Assembly: GCA_001179505.1 (NCBI GenBank)
Contig: CDMY01000989.1
Coordinates: 124,001-188,000 of the forward strand
Direction of reading: 5' to 3'
From: Vitrella brassicaformis
Taxonomy: Eukaryota > Sar > Vitrellaceae
DNA length: 64,000 nt
The position numbers and the translations under genes are program-made. Of the stretch, positions 45,235 through 57,982 are shown piece after piece (the first letter of the stretch is position 1; each line of letters starts with the position of its first letter). Below the pieces are notes generated by a model. The model saw nothing but the letters and a program-made list of their open reading frames with translations. It had not been told where the DNA came from and did no database searches.

Positions 45235-48154
45235 TCACTTTTTCTTCTTTTTCTTTTCGGCCTTGAGTCGTGTCTCTTCCTCCAGCTGCTTCTTCTCAAC
45301 CAACTGGGTTTCAAGAATGCCCAACTGGGACCTGCACTAGAACACAAAGAAAGAGAGAGGGAGGTCAGCCATTATATTCACACAGCGAATCAATCAGCGG
45401 TTTCTCTGTCTGTCCACAATGAATGCAATGCGATGCGTCCGCTCACTGACTTTGCCTGCTCCAGCAGCTGAGGCGGGACGTCATAGTGCTCCGCCTCGGA
45501 CACATTCTTCTGCACACACACACACGCACACACACACACCCCAGACAAGCAAACACCCATTCATGCGGGTCTTGATTCGTGTCTCGCTTCGTGTGGTCTG
45601 AGTCAGGTGACTGACTCACCCTGTATTCCTCGAGGTATGCCTCAAAGGCCTCCGAGTTGGCGTGCCATGACGGCAGGGTCGCGGCCACATAGTCAGGGAT
45701 GCCCTCCTCGCCCAGCAGCGACTTCAACGCACACGCAGGGGCCACCTCGACCACACGACCATGCAGTGACCTAAGGACACAGACAGACACACAAATGTAC
45801 AGAGCAAACCCTCAGGGAGGAATGAGACATGAGCCATTGGCATGGGAGGAGAGTGAATGCTCACTTCTGGGATCTTAGAGTGCCGAGAAGTCGGTCTGCG
45901 CGTTGCAGCAGTGCGTCTGTGGCCTGCTCTTCCTTGGCCACTTTGAGCTGCTCCTCAAGCACCCTGCGGGAACACCAAGACGGTAGGTACATGACACGCA
46001 GGCAGACAGGCAGACACTCACTCAGCTTTTTGGCCTACCGCATGAATGAATCGGACGGCCTGAATGCTGCCGTGGATGCCGCAGCTGGGAGGGAGGTCTT
46101 CTTGCCAAGGGTCCTTGTGAGGTCGCACTCCGCCTTGAGACGCCGCACGAGAGCCGTCGCACGACTCAGCAAGTGGGAGTCGGCCTCCTGTGTGTGGCCA
46201 GCCACGAGCAGGAAGGGAGTCATATAAGAGCTTCATTGGCATATGGATGCCTACATGTTTGAGGGCTTCTGTTTGTGCCTCCTTGAGCGTCGCCATGGCG
46301 CCGAAGAATGTCTCCACATCCTCGATGGCCTGCAGACGGCAGCATACACACGCATATCGCACGAGATGCAGACATACACCTCACTGCCACCCTTACAGGG
46401 AGGTCCATGGCCTTGCTGAGGGCGATTTCGCTCTCCAGTTTGGCCTTCATCCTGATGCACTGGTCGTAGAGCTTGACGTCCACAGGTTTGTCCTTGGCGC
46501 CCTCGAGAGCCTGCTTGATGGACGACAGCTGGTGCGGCGCCTCCACGTTGAGCTGGTAGGCGTTGGACAGCTGGTGCTCGGCCTCCTGGATGGTGCTCTT
46601 GACAGGCTGAGACCTTGGCTCGCGAAAGGAGGAAAGACGATGTCAAGAAGGAGAGGTTGGTCAGAGGCCATTTGTGTATCCTACCAGGTGACGGGTTTCT
46701 CCTTGTCCTGCGAGTCGACCTCTGCATGTGCGTATGTCTTGATGACGGCCTCCTCGCTGAAGAATTCCTCCGTCCAGCTGCACATGAAGCGAAGCACCTG
46801 GATGGGCAAGCAGACAGACAGACAGACAGAGACAGAGAGCAAAGGAAACACATGAAAGAGAGAGAACCGTGCCCTGGATTCAGCCACCTTGTATGAGAAC
46901 TGCTTGTGAGTGATTTTGCACGACAATGTGGCCATGGCCCGCTCCAGCAAGGACTTGACTGCCGGCGCCTGCAGCCGGCAGTGAGGGAGACAGACATGTC
47001 AACAGCCGGCCACGCAATCAGTCATTTGTGTGCACCCACCTACCGTGGCCAGTTCGAGGGCCTTGTGTCCTCTGTCGTTCTTGCAGGATATGTCGATCCC
47101 CTGCGAGAGGACACACTTGACCGTCGTCAAATCTCCGCCCGCCGCAGCTGCATGTGCAGGAGGATGGAGAGATAATGTCATGTCAAAGCAGTGAGCGAGT
47201 CTCTCCTCGCTCACCTGAGTGAAGGACGGTGTTGCCAAGAGCGTCTCGTGTCGAGACGTCAAGATTGGCTCGCAGCAGCAGCCACAGGACGCGCAAATGA
47301 CCCTTGAATGCAGCCCAATGCCTGCCGCAGCAGCAGCAGGCAGCATCACAAAAGCGCCCATATCCTCCCAATATTCCAGACTGCGCCTCACGCACTTACA
47401 GCGGCGTATGTTTCCTTCTGGGTCTCTTGTGGTGTGTCCTGTCATCGCCTCCTTCAGCGACCCTGGTGGCCGACCTGCCTGCAGCCCCCATCTTGGTGTC
47501 TGATGCCCGTGCGCCCCCTGCGTGGCCCTCTCTGGGCCCTTGGGACGCTGCAATGCCCGGCGTGGTTGGCAGGGTGGCTTGAGCGATCAGGTCGTCTCTG
47601 TCTCCTCTCGATTTGTCGCGGTAGATGTCCGCCGCCCCACAAGAGAGGAGGTGACGGGTGAGAGAGACATTGCCGTTGCAGGCCGCCCATGTCAACGCGG
47701 ACCACTGCTTTGAGTCCTGCACACCCATGCACACATAAAGACAGACGGCAGACAAAGTAGGCATCCGTGTTTCTATGTATCCATCTCCCTCTCGCTCACC
47801 TCGTAGTCCACATGTGCGCCCTTCTCTATGAGCTGGATGGCCTCTTCCGTGTCGTTGCGGCGACACGCCTCTAACAGCAGGGGATTCAGCTCATCAGCTG
47901 GAAAACAGCAAAACACATTGCTGTGGTGGAATGGCGTCAGTTAGGAGCCCACTTACCAACGCCTTTCTGTTCTGCCGCCTGCAAAAGCAGCCAGTGACAC
48001 ACGATGATATTCGTCGTCGAAGATATGATCAGCGTGCATACCTCTTCGTCGTCATCGAAATCTGCCGCATTGGCACCGCCCAAGTCGCCCAGCCTGTAGC
48101 CATGCAAAGCACATGAGCCTCCATTCGTAGAGAGGAAGCTTCTTCTCACCTCAT
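45235..48154 (-). CDS. Ankyrin-repeat protein with long C-terminal coiled coil
   Basis: Exon 1 is only ATG-AG (48154 downward) and joins to G-CTG to give MRLGDLGGANAADFDDDEE. Ankyrin units follow: ELNPLLLEACRRNDTEEAIQ, SALTWAACNGNVSLTRHLLS, HWAAFKGHLRVLWLLLRANL with DALGNTVLHS, and DLTTVKCVLSQGIDISCKND with GHKALELAT. A disordered insert (about 47400-47600) lies between repeats two and three. The C-terminal half is helical/coiled: LLERAMATLSCKITHKQFSY, TIQEAEHQLSNAYQLNVEAP, CIRMKAKLESEIALSKAMDL, VETFFGAMATLKEAQTEALK and VLEEQLKVAKEEQATDALLQ. The globular-looking GIPDYVAATLPSWHANSEAF follows, with a final Lys-rich tail EKKKKKK-stop. At least twelve exons. Probably a cytosolic or axonemal scaffold; that is inference. 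Confidence 0.8.
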
Positions 48155-48299
48155 TTTCCCGAGATGGTGGGGGCTGTGTGGGGGCCTGGAGCGAGCTCAA
48201 TTCCTTTTGAGTCGTTGCTGGCCCTGTACGTGCAAGCCCACTTTCGAGTCGGAGGAAGCGATGAGCCCCCCGTTCTTTCCGTCCTCTCGCCCTTCAGCC
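48155..48299. promoter_or_regulatory. 145-bp divergent upstream region
   Basis: Separates the start codons of the ankyrin gene and the receptor-like gene. It must hold both promoters, since no other space is available. No defined element seen. Confidence 0.4.
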
Positions 48300-50709
48300 A
48301 TGCTCCCACTGCTGCTGCTCTCTTTGTTTCTCGTCGCGCAGCCGCCTGCAATTCGCGGCCAGCCAGCGGAGGTGACATCAAGTATGCGATTCTCACCTAC
48401 GCAATATGGGCTCCATGGCCCCAGCAGAACATCTTCCCAGCCTTCGACTACTATTCTGAGCGCCTCAACAGCGGCCACTGGAATGGCAAACGGCTCACGG
48501 CGGGGAATACGACGATTCGCCTCGAACGAGACATCATTGAATATGATCGCTCTGGCTGGACCGCGGAGCAGATGGATGCCCTGACCAACGACACCTATTG
48601 CGCTGATAAGCTATGGACTCCTTCCCGATGTTATACTCCCTCTTGCGCAGCACAAGAACCTCCTGCATGTCGTGGGTTGGTCGCTCGACGCCGTCTCAGC
48701 GGATTCATTCGTGTTTGACAAATATCCCTTACCTCCTGAAGTCGGTCAGGGCATCCTCTCGCCCTTCAAGACACGCGGCTACACCAAGTGTGCAGTGATA
48801 AGCTCCAGCAATCCGTACTGGCGTCCGTACGCTGATCTGATCATAGACGCCATCCGGAGAGAGAACATGACGCTCACGCTGCTTATGGACATACCCGGTG
48901 ACCCAGCCAACAATCTCCCCCTTATAGCACTGGGCTATGCGGCCGATGAGGCGATAAACGATACATACGGCAACTGGACATTCGAGCATCAAGATCCGCT
49001 CAACCCGGGAACAAACAAGACCTACGGGCCCAAATTGCTTGGGAACAATCATCTTGGAGAGGACTTTGCCCAGGGCCTCAAAGATACCGGCATCGAGGTT
49101 CTCTTCCATCATGGTTTTGCCGATTCATTGACCTTGGGGCCTGACAATTATGATAAGATGAATATGGACGTCGAGAATGAATTCAACCAGATTCTCATCG
49201 ACAAGGGCGTCGACCTGAAGGCCAGTCGATCAATTAATCAGTCAGTCAGTCTGTCAGTCAATCAGATAGCGAGTCAGGCCAGGAGAAGGGAGGGAGGGAT
49301 CCGTGTGACGTGTGATGTTTCAGTCAGTAGTGTCTCTCTATCTGCACACGACGACACAACCCCTTTCTCTTTCTCTGTGCGTGTGTGTGTGTGGTCAGGG
49401 CTGGTACGTACGACCACTGACTGGATCAAATGAAAGCGTTACTTAAAGAACTCTGTTGCTGGACACACAGCTGCATACGTCGGCTTCTGCTGGTGTTGGT
49501 TGGTGTGTTTGTTGCTTGGTGTAGGTTCCGTGACGCTCAAATCGCGACAGCCGACACCTACTACCAGTATGGCGCCCACAATCTGACGGATTTTCTCCTC
49601 ACAAATGCCGAGTGGACGTCCAAGGTCAACTGTTACGATGCCTTCCTCGACGTTTGGAGCAGCGACCTGATCGCCGATTACAACGCCTGGCCCAACCGCA
49701 CCACCGACTACGATAGGATGGTCAATCAGCACCTCCACGCAGGTAGGCAAGCCACCCACCCATCCATCCATCCCCAGCGGGCAGCGGGCGAAGGGATGAC
49801 ATGTTTATTTGTGCGTGTTTGCACCTTCATTCATCAGCGCATCTGCTGGCGATTGCCATTTCAATGTTGACCGAGTGGAGTCCCGACATGGACACGAACC
49901 GGGCGGCCATCAAGGCGGCGCTTTAGAACAACAGCTTCGACACCTTCTGGGACACCAACATGTGGTTCGACAAGGATAACCGACTGAACGGCGACTTCAT
50001 CACGCTCCAGCAGTTCCCAGGGACCACCAGCTTCGACGACTTGAAGGTCGTGGCACCTGAGACCGTCGCAGAGGTGCCCATCCAGATCCCCTTGCCGAGC
50101 TTCCAATCGAGGTTTGAGGGCTGCCCCCCTGGCACGTTTAACAACGGTACGTACAGCTGAGAAGTGTCGACTCTTCTGTTATAGCTGCAGATAGAAACAC
50201 ACTGTATCGACGGCTCGTGTCTCCCCTTGGTTTGTCATCTGTCGGTCTGCTTGCAGGGTTGGAGTGCCAAAACTGCTCGGCCAACACCTTCAACGACCGC
50301 ATGAATGTCTCAGCGTGTGACTCGTGTCCCGCGGGGTCGGTCCAGCCCGCAGCGGCGGAGACGGCATGCGAGTGCGCGATAGGCTTCTACAGAGTATACA
50401 GAGAGGGCTCGGCGAACTACACGGCCTGCCGAGCCCGCTCGACGACCAACACCACAGGAGCGACGTCCATCCACCACTGCGAGTGCGAAGCGGGATTCTA
50501 CCTTCTGGCCGGGAGTAAGTACTGCCAGCCAAAGTAAGTACTCCCACGTGGCGAGACATTGTATGTGTGGTTGAGCACTAAGGGCCATCTATCTGTGTGT
50601 GCCTAGTGACGAGTCGTCCGCTCGTTCCTCAGCCATGCTGCTCCCGTTGGTGCTGCTCCTGCCGTGTCTCGCCATGCTCCTCCCTGCAGCGCAAGGGGTG
50701 GTCCACTGA
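48300..50709 (+). CDS. Secreted receptor-like protein (periplasmic-binding-like domain, Cys-rich module, GPI-type tail), frame disrupted
   Basis: Signal peptide MLPLLLLSLFLVAQPPAIRG. A ligand-binding-like region follows: DIKYAILTYAIWAPWPQQN, EYDRSGWTAEQMDALTNDTY, HKNLLHVVGWSLDAVSADSF, GYTKCAVISSSNPYWRPYAD, EDFAQGLKDTGIEVLFHHGF and WTSKVNCYDAFLDVWSSDLI. After an intron (about 49220-49525) and a further exon comes a Cys-rich GCC2/GCC3-like module: CPPGTFNN, CQNCSANTFNDRMNVSACDS, CPAGSVQPAAAETACECAIG. The tail DESSARSSAMLLPLVLLLPC plus a second hydrophobic run resembles a GPI-attachment signal. Breaks: the signal-peptide frame and the DIKYAILTY frame differ by one base (about 48360); the frame shifts again at about 48610-48625; and an in-frame TAG interrupts AIKAAL / NNSFDTFWD (49924). 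These could be decay or consensus errors. Confidence 0.62.
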
Positions 50710-51378
50710 TCAACTGAAGCGCACAAGCTTGACAGCAGGGGAAGGAGAGGGAGAGGGAGATTGGGTGTGTGTACAAAGGCATAGGTACACAGACAGATGA
50801 AAGTGTGGCTGACTGACCGCTCATGCATAGGCACACGAACCGTGGTCCCTCGCATGCCGGCCCATCTGCCTGTTCTGACTGCATTTATTTATGGATTGTG
50901 TGTGGATGTGGGTCTTTATCTCGACCCTCTTGTGTGTCTGTCTGTCTGCTGAGTAGATAACAGTGGTCTAATTAGTACGGTAGACATGGGTAGGGACCGG
51001 CACGCGGGTAGACAGACAGCGTGTTGCCACCGGTTGTAGCGAATGTGTGAGGCCACCAATAGCGTGGCCTGGATGTATTTTTCGTCCCTGTCTGTCGGTG
51101 TGCGTACTGGACATATCCATCCAGGTGCGTGTTGGCCAACCAATTCATCCCCCGGTGGATGCTTTTTGCGCACGTGTGTGTGGATGGACGGACCAGCTAC
51201 CGCTAGGCCGCTGTGTGTGTGTTGTGCAAGTGCCTGCGTTCATGGCTGCCGGCTGTCCTGGGAATCGGTTCTGTCTCGGATGTATGAGCGCCATGTGTGA
51301 CGGTGTGTGTGGCAATTAATTATCTGCTGTGAAACCCCGGTGCAGCTAAGCTACCATCTCGAGCGTGGTGTCCCCACC
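50710..51378. other. Intergenic region between converging genes
   Basis: About 670 bp without a supported gene. It is less repeat-rich than the other spacers, with only short GT and CAGA tracts. Confidence 0.45.
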
Positions 51379-52420
51379 TCACCGCGCAGATAGACACTCG
51401 CGCATAACGTATATACGGAAACAAACAAAACGAGCACCCATCGCAGGATTGTTCACCTTCCAAGATGCCTCTCGACCTATGCGATGCGATCCATATGTAT
51501 ATGTACATGCACACACCGGCCGGCCGGCGGGTGAGTCTGTCTGTCTTTCGTATGACTCATTCGTATCGCACCCTCTTGGCCGGATGAGCTGACCACAACG
51601 TGTCACAACAGAACACCACACACCCGCCATACAGACACACTCACTCAGAAGCTGTCTGTGTTGACTGACAGGTGTGGTGTGCTGTGCACCTGTGGAGAAC
51701 TCCGGTTTGAGACGATAGTACTGCTTCTTGTCCCCAGGCTGCCTGAGAGCCGATACATGTACACACCACATCCATCTGTCACTGCTCATCAATCACCCTC
51801 TGTCTGGCTGGCTTACTTGTCATTGTCGGCGATCAGCTCCACCACACTCTTCAGGTGCGTCTGCCACACACAAACACAAACACACAAACAAACAAACAAA
51901 CACACACACACGCACACACGCATGACGCGCCGCGCCGTACCTCACACCGCCCCACAGACAGACACAGCCACACAAGCGCAGCGTACGTGTGGCTGGTTGG
52001 TGCGGCCGACGAGGTCCTTGATATTCCACGCATCCTGCGACTCGAACAGGCGGAACAACACATCCTTCAACTTGTCGGGGTCCATCGGCGGGTCACGCTG
52101 CTTGGCTGCCGAACACGACACATGGATAGAAGAAACCTCATGTGGTGTGGTGTGCGAGTGCGGGTGTGTGGGTTGCTGCGTGGCGTACGCACATGGAGGT
52201 TTCCTGGAGGCCTGCTGTGCGACTGCAGCCCTGGCGGGGGCGGGGCGGCCCTCATCCGAACTGTCGTCGTCTGCACACACACACATAGAAGGGCAGGGCG
52301 GGTGGCCAAGTAGGTGAGAGCAATCGACAGATGGGTGCATTTCGCGGCCGTACCGTCGCCTCCAGGGCCTCCTGCCCTGATGGCCACATCCGGCTTGTAG
52401 TAGCTGAACAACTGACCGTT

Positions 52421-52451
<31 letters not shown>

Positions 52452-53423
52452 ACATACACACATACACAGGGGGCATCAAGTGTGTGTGTGTGTTCGAATC
52501 AGTCATTCCCCGACTGACCCTGGGTTGGTGGACACCCGACGTCCGCTCATTGGGGTTGGTCTCGATGGTCTGCACGCGACGCTCTGATGCACACATCACA
52601 TCCACACACAGACACACCGACACACAGACACACCGACACATCGAGACAGGCACACGTGTGTGTGAGTCGGTGTGTGCATGGGCCTACTGACCAGGTTGTG
52701 CCAGCTGTACCCTCTTTTTCAGTTTCTGGCAGACACAGATACACACACAGGGCTCACAAGTGATGCCATCCGTCCGACCTGACCTCCCCTGTGTGTCTGG
52801 ACCTACCTGTTGTGCGGCGAGGTCATCACTGAAGGGCACAAGGGTCGACGTGGTTTGCACCTCACCCTCCAGACTCATCACGGCCTCGCCACCCTACACA
52901 AATCAGTGCATTCCTCTACCTGTCTGTCTGTGCTCTTTGCTGTGCGGCTGGTGTTGCTGAGCGACCTGTGTGGCGATTCCCTTGACGTAGACGCCCTCGG
53001 TGGGTTTGCTCTGCACCTTGTACTGCCGTATCGACGACCCGTCCACCCCCATGCTGCTGCTGGCGGGCGTGTGCGGAAGCACCAGACGCTCCTGCCAGCA
53101 GCAACGCGCACACAACACACACATACACAACACACGATGATGTGTATTGCCGGTTGTGTGGATGTTTGTGTGTGTGTCAATCGCACCATTTTCCGTTCCC
53201 TGACAATGTGTCCGAGGATCTCTGAGGGCTGCGCCTGGTTCCACCGATCTGCCACAGCCTTGGGCACCTGCAGGCAACACAGATCTCATCAGATCAGCGT
53301 CAGCTCATGGTTGCGTGGCGTGGGTTTGTGTGTCAGGTGAGTGACCTTGAGCAGCCTGACAGGCAGTGGGTGGACCTGCACCTGCACGGGCGGATTCAGC
53401 CCGTTGCTGGCGCTCTCTGACAT
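51379..53423 (-). CDS. Transcription initiation factor IIF beta subunit (TFIIF-beta / RAP30)
   Basis: RNA polymerase II general factor. Start MSESASNGLNPPVQVQVHPL at 53423; exon 1 ends PVRLLK and joins PKAVADRWNQAQPSEILGHI, matching the RAP30 N-terminal pattern 'VWLvKvPk.ls.qW'. Then SIRQYKVQSKPTEGVYVKGI, EAVMSLEGEVQTTSTLVPFS and AAQQKLKKRVQLAQP. The C-terminal winged-helix DNA-binding domain is clear: MDPDKLKDVLFRLFESQDAW, NIKDLVGRTNQP, THLKSVVELIADNDKQ and GDKKQYYRLKPEF, the canonical end of the family. About nine exons. After RLKPEFSTG the frame stays open down to 51379, giving an unusual Cys/Arg-rich extension. An intron with donor CAG-GTGCAC at about 51700 would remove it, so the 3' end is uncertain. 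Confidence 0.85.
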
Positions 53424-53694
53424 CCCTGGCGACGAAGAGGAAGGGCCGTTCCCAGGGGAAGAGATTCGTCCAAGCTCGCAGATCGGCGAGGGGGGAGATT
53501 TTTTGAATGCTGAGCGCATCCACCTCATCCGTATGTCCAGTACCAACCAGGATGAATGAATATCGCCATGGTGAATTGTCTTTCACGCAATGGACGGGTG
53601 GATGGATGAACGGACGAATCAGATCTGATTCAATGCACAATGCGTCACGTGCAGACAACTCTCATCTCTCCTGCAGTGATAAGGTCACATCTCA

Positions 53695-53721
<27 letters not shown>

Positions 53722-53725
<4 letters not shown>

Positions 53726-53861
53726 GTGTTGTGTTGTCTCTTGTAGTCGATGAATGCCTCAAGGTTGTCGGCCACCTCCTCCACACGACACACACTCGAC
53801 TCGTCAAATGCCACTGACCTGCCCCGCACCTGCACGCATCAATGGCCATGCAGATCTGCTG

Positions 53862-53895
<34 letters not shown>

Positions 53896-56800
53896 ACCGC
53901 TCTCTTGAGTGGCCCCTTGAGTTTGCCGAGGGTCTTGAGTGCATCCGCGTCACGGAGCAGATCGTTGCTGTCATCCTCTGACCACACGCACACACACGCA
54001 CCGATGCATGGCGATTCGTGTGTGTGGATGCCCCAGCACACTGACCAGCAAAGACGTCGAAGAGCGCATCGAGGAGTTCAACGAGGACGAGTGTGGGCGT
54101 CTTGCTGTCGGCCGCACACTCCAACACAATCCACAGAAACCGCTGAATAAACGAACCAGTGGCCGACACACAGAGATGAATCTCCTTGGCGTGTGTATCC
54201 GTCTGCTATCCATGCCTGTCTGAGTGCCCTGTTGGGGTGGGTGACGTTGGCCGCGTTGAGCAGAACGTTGACCACACCAAAACACGCAGACCCCTACACA
54301 ACACAACACAGACGCACACAGAGAGAGATACCCACACAGACAGCTAAATATTGCGTGAGACGAGACTGCCACACCAACCAAACCAGCTGACCTGCACTTG
54401 AGCGTTCTTCCACATGGAGCTGACGTCTTCGCTGCTGCCGTCATGGGACCGCTCTCTCGCCCTCGACACGAACGGCTCGCGCGGCGATATGAACCACTCG
54501 AACAAACGGTCCAGCAACTGACGCAACTCATCGGCTTCGTGGGCGTCCATCTGGGGCTGCTGTGGCTGTGGCTGGGCTTGTGTCGTCGGCAGGAGGGAGG
54601 TGGCCTTCTTGGCTGCGCGCATCGTCAGCTGATAGTGTGGATGACATTGACACACACATGGCACTCACATGGTGGCTGCAGGTTTGTGTTGTTCCATGGG
54701 TACGTGTGTGGCGGCTTCCATGAGAGCGATGATGGCCATCTGCCCACACGGCGGCACTCGCACCCCCTCTGCCGTCTCGTCGGCCGCACTACTGCTGCAC
54801 ACACACACACACACGCACGCACACATACGATATCGACACACACATGGACGGTGTGTGTGCGGATTCACCTGGCCGGCTGTGCCTCTGTGTCCGTCATGTC
54901 TGTCTGGTTGTCTGCGGCATCAGCAGGGGGAGCGCTGAAGTGGTGCGGTGCGGTGAGGTGGATGAAGCGCATGGCACCCGACAGACACCGGAGGGGCACA
55001 TCCACAAACCACGACAGTGAAGGGCCGGTGGTCCCTGCACCAATCAGTGCCCCACACACACACACATCCATGTGAATGGCGGACAACGCGGCGGGCTGTT
55101 ACCCACCTCTGTCTGATGCCGTGAGGGCAGCGGTGAGTTGCAGTGCGGTAGCGAGGGTCTCCAAACACACAGACAGCTCCTCCCACCAATCCCTGCACAT
55201 GAGGCATCCATCCATCCATCCATCAGCCATTGAGTGCATTCCGGTAGATCTATACGTGTGCTGCGTGCAGATGGCCCGCAGCCAGGGGGCATCCAGAGAG
55301 TCGCACCACCGCACACACGAACCACACAGCTGACGACATGACACACACAGACACATGAAGCGTGTAACAGTATCTGTGTGCTGTTGGCCGACCTCCGTGA
55401 CGACGTGTTGGTCCGACTCGATGAACTGCGCCATCTGCTGCGACAGGTCTGTGCTGTCGTTGCCTCCCTCCATCGACACGTCGCCGTCATGCTCACCCTC
55501 AGTCGGCTGGGCGTCTCCTGACATTCGCACAGAGAGAGAGAGAGAGATACGCCACCAGTTGTGTCTGCTGTCTGTTTCTGTGTGCGGATGTTGCCCCCCT
55601 CCCTCACGGCTCACCAGAGATGTTGACGAGTATCTCGAGCGCCGTCTTGACTGCCTGCGCCTGCACTGCCCACTTGCCGCACTCCTACACACCATATCAT
55701 CGCAGACAGCCAGTGGTTTCCCCCTCTCTCTCCGTGTGTCTCTCTGTGTGAGTATACCGTTTCCACTTCCTTGGTCCTTCCCTCCCTGGTGCCGTCCTGC
55801 ATCTTCTCCCCTTTGCGCAACACCAACCCCTCACCCTCACCACCACCACCACCACCAACCGCACCACCACCCACAGCTGCCTTATCTCCTTTGCTGCCCT
55901 TGTCAGCAGGGGCTGCCGTGGCAGCACTCAGCAGGGGCTGCAGCAACACAAAGGGGTCGACAGACAGGGAACCAAACAGCAGCTGCATCGTGGTGTTGCT
56001 GAGGGCATGGGCGCCTGAGAGATTGTATAGGGCACCTGCAGACAGACAGGGAGATGTGTGTGTGGAATGTCTGAATGAACCAAGGACATCTCTACCTGTC
56101 AGCTGCACAGCGTGCAACATGCTTGTGTCGGGCGTGGTCTGCTGCTGCTGCTGCAGCCGCACGATGCACTCCTCGATCGACCGAATGCCCTCACTGCCGA
56201 TGGCCGATGCCTAATCGACACATACACACACACACACACACACACAAGGGCATCCCTCAACCCTCCCTCCCCCCTGGCTGCACCAGACATGTCGACTCAC
56301 CGCCTGTGGGTTGTCGTCAGTGACCACCAGCAGCAGGCCGGCCGCGGAGCCCATCACGAGGGCCTCCACACAATAGGAACCATCACCTGCAATCGACTCA
56401 GGGGGGAAGGAAGGGAGGGGCGTGCTTATGTGTGAGTGGGTGCCTTGCTCAGCTCAGCACAGCTTACCAGTGGCCAGCTGTGTGACGTTCTTCAGCAGTT
56501 GCTGCCCGCCCTCAGCCGACGATATGCGGCTCGTCACCTCGGCGAACTGACGACTACAGCCAGCAATCAGCAACCGACATGGAGAGAGCCACATCTTGCG
56601 TGTCGTCAGGTGTGTGTGGTTACCACAGGTGTCTGAGTGTGTTGAGTATGTGGTCGATGGCCAGTGAGTGCGCCGCCATGGTGTCTGCCGCAACGACCAC
56701 CACGCCATCGTGCTTCACCTGACCCAAGCTCTGATGATCAACGGACGGAGAGAGAGTGAAAATGAATGGCATTTGTCTGCCTGATGTAGGGAACTCTCTC

Positions 56801-57396
56801 TGTGAATGGCAGTGCACCTCATTCATGGCGTCGATGAGGCTGTCAACGATGTTGAAGTGCTCCACCAGCTGGCGTGTCACCTTTTCTGGCGCCCATGACG
56901 TCACACCACGGATCACCTGCACACACACACACACACACTCACACACACAGGTATAACCACGGTTGCACTCCTGTCCGGTCCGCACCAAAATAACGCAACG
57001 CACCTGCAGGGCGCCGAGGCGCACTTGTGTGTTGTCCTTGAGGAGCGGGAAGAGCATGCCCAGTGCCGATGTGTGATTGAGGAAGTAGTGGGCGGCCGGC
57101 GATGGGTCCGAGAGGATGTTGCTGAGAGCGATGCACGACAGCTCTCGCGTCCGCCAGTCGGTGCTGTTCAGCTGATGGAACCACACAGACAGCCATTAAC
57201 AGCCATCCATCCACCTCTTGTGCTTGCTGTATGGCCTTGCCTTTGTGACGATGGTCTCGTCAAAACAGTCGTGCCCTTTGGTCATGATCTCCTGCATGGC
57301 ATGCTGCTCGGCCGCCTCCCGCAGGTCCTGACCCGTGACCATCGGCTGATGGGCTCCCTTGCCGGCACGACGACGCTGCCGCTGCTGCTTACCCAT
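53722..57396 (-). CDS. HEAT/ARM-repeat protein, HEATR3/Syo1-like
   Basis: Starts MGKQQRQRRRAGKGAHQPMV, a short basic N-terminus as in HEATR3/symportin. Repeat units follow: DWRTRELSCIALSNILSDPS, ALGMLFPLLKDNTQVRLGAL, QLVEHFNIVDSLIDAMNEVH, LLKNVTQLATG, GALYNLSGAHALSNTTMQLL, KTALEILVNIS, WWEELSVCLETLATALQLTA, LRQLLDRLFEWFISPREPFV, GVVNVLLNAANVTHP and FLWIVLECAADSKTPTLVLV. It ends NLEAFIDYKRQHNT-stop. HEATR3/Syo1 escorts RPL5/RPL11 into the nucleus for 5S RNP assembly. The assignment rests on the basic N-terminus, the LF-LL-D-x-x-x-VR-x-GAL pattern and overall layout, and another ARM protein is possible. A Gly/Ala-rich acidic insert (about 55790-55920) sits mid-protein. About 17 exons. Confidence 0.68.
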
Positions 57397-57415
57397 CAGA
57401 GATCTCGCTCTACTG
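57397..57415. promoter_or_regulatory. 19-bp interval between two divergent start codons
   Basis: Separates the HEATR3-like ATG (-) from the ATG of the small plus-strand frame. If both are real, each promoter overlaps the other gene's coding sequence. Confidence 0.3.
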
Positions 57416-57982
57416 ATGGATGAATCGGGCAGACGACTGGCAGACGCGGTGGACGAGAAGAAGAACTCCGTGAAACCGCTCGACGAGAAAAAGCTCGCAC
57501 AAAAAATGAATTCTCGGCGAGACGGGACGGAGACGATGCTTGTGGAGAACACGTGGAACGAAATAGGATCCGCCGCTCTCCAAATCCTCCATTCTCCGCG
57601 GCGAGGCTCTCCTCCTTCTCCCTCTGGCTGCCGATTATTTTCCTGGTTATCTCCATCTTCATATACGGCACTAGCGGACAGCACTTCCACGGCGGCTTCT
57701 GAGGCCGGCCACTCCCCCTGCAGCATCCAGCCCAAGAACACTCCCATCCCCGGCCCCATCCAAAATGTCCTGCCCTTCGACGGCAACACCGAAATCGAGG
57801 AGGAGGCCAGCGATCATGTGAAGCGAGGAAACCGAGGACGTTCACACTGCAAGGAGCCATCAGGTAACGATTCACACCGTCAAGAAATCAAGAGCCTCGG
57901 GATTGTTCACCGCTGCAGAGAGCGAGCCCACACAATTAAGCTGCTCATTCAGAGCTGCTCACTCGTCTTTATCGCGGTCTGA
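57416..57982 (+). CDS. Hypothetical protein, possibly the 5' part of the RPA1-like gene
   Basis: Uninterrupted frame of 188 residues from MDESGRRLADAVDEKKNSVK, with a repeated DEKK element, then SAALQILHSPRRGSPPSPSG and an acidic EIEEEASDHVKRGN. No known domain. A good donor (CATCAG-GTAACG) lies at about 57864, so the last 40 codons may be intronic and the exon could splice to downstream exons. Codon character is intermediate, so moderate confidence only. Confidence 0.4.
   Translation: MDESGRRLADAVDEKKNSVKPLDEKKLAQKMNSRRDGTETMLVENTWNEIGSAALQILHSPRRGSPPSPSGCRLFSWLSPSSYTALADSTSTAASEAGHSPCSIQPKNTPIPGPIQNVLPFDGNTEIEEEASDHVKRGNRGRSHCKEPSGNDSHRQEIKSLGIVHRCRERAHTIKLLIQSCSLVFIAV
57939..57961 (+). 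repeat. 23-nt direct repeat, copy 1
   Basis: AGCTGCTCATTCAGAGCTGC plus TCA. Identical to 58087-58109, 148 bp downstream, and each copy contains two AGCTGCTCA halves. Confidence 0.85.
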
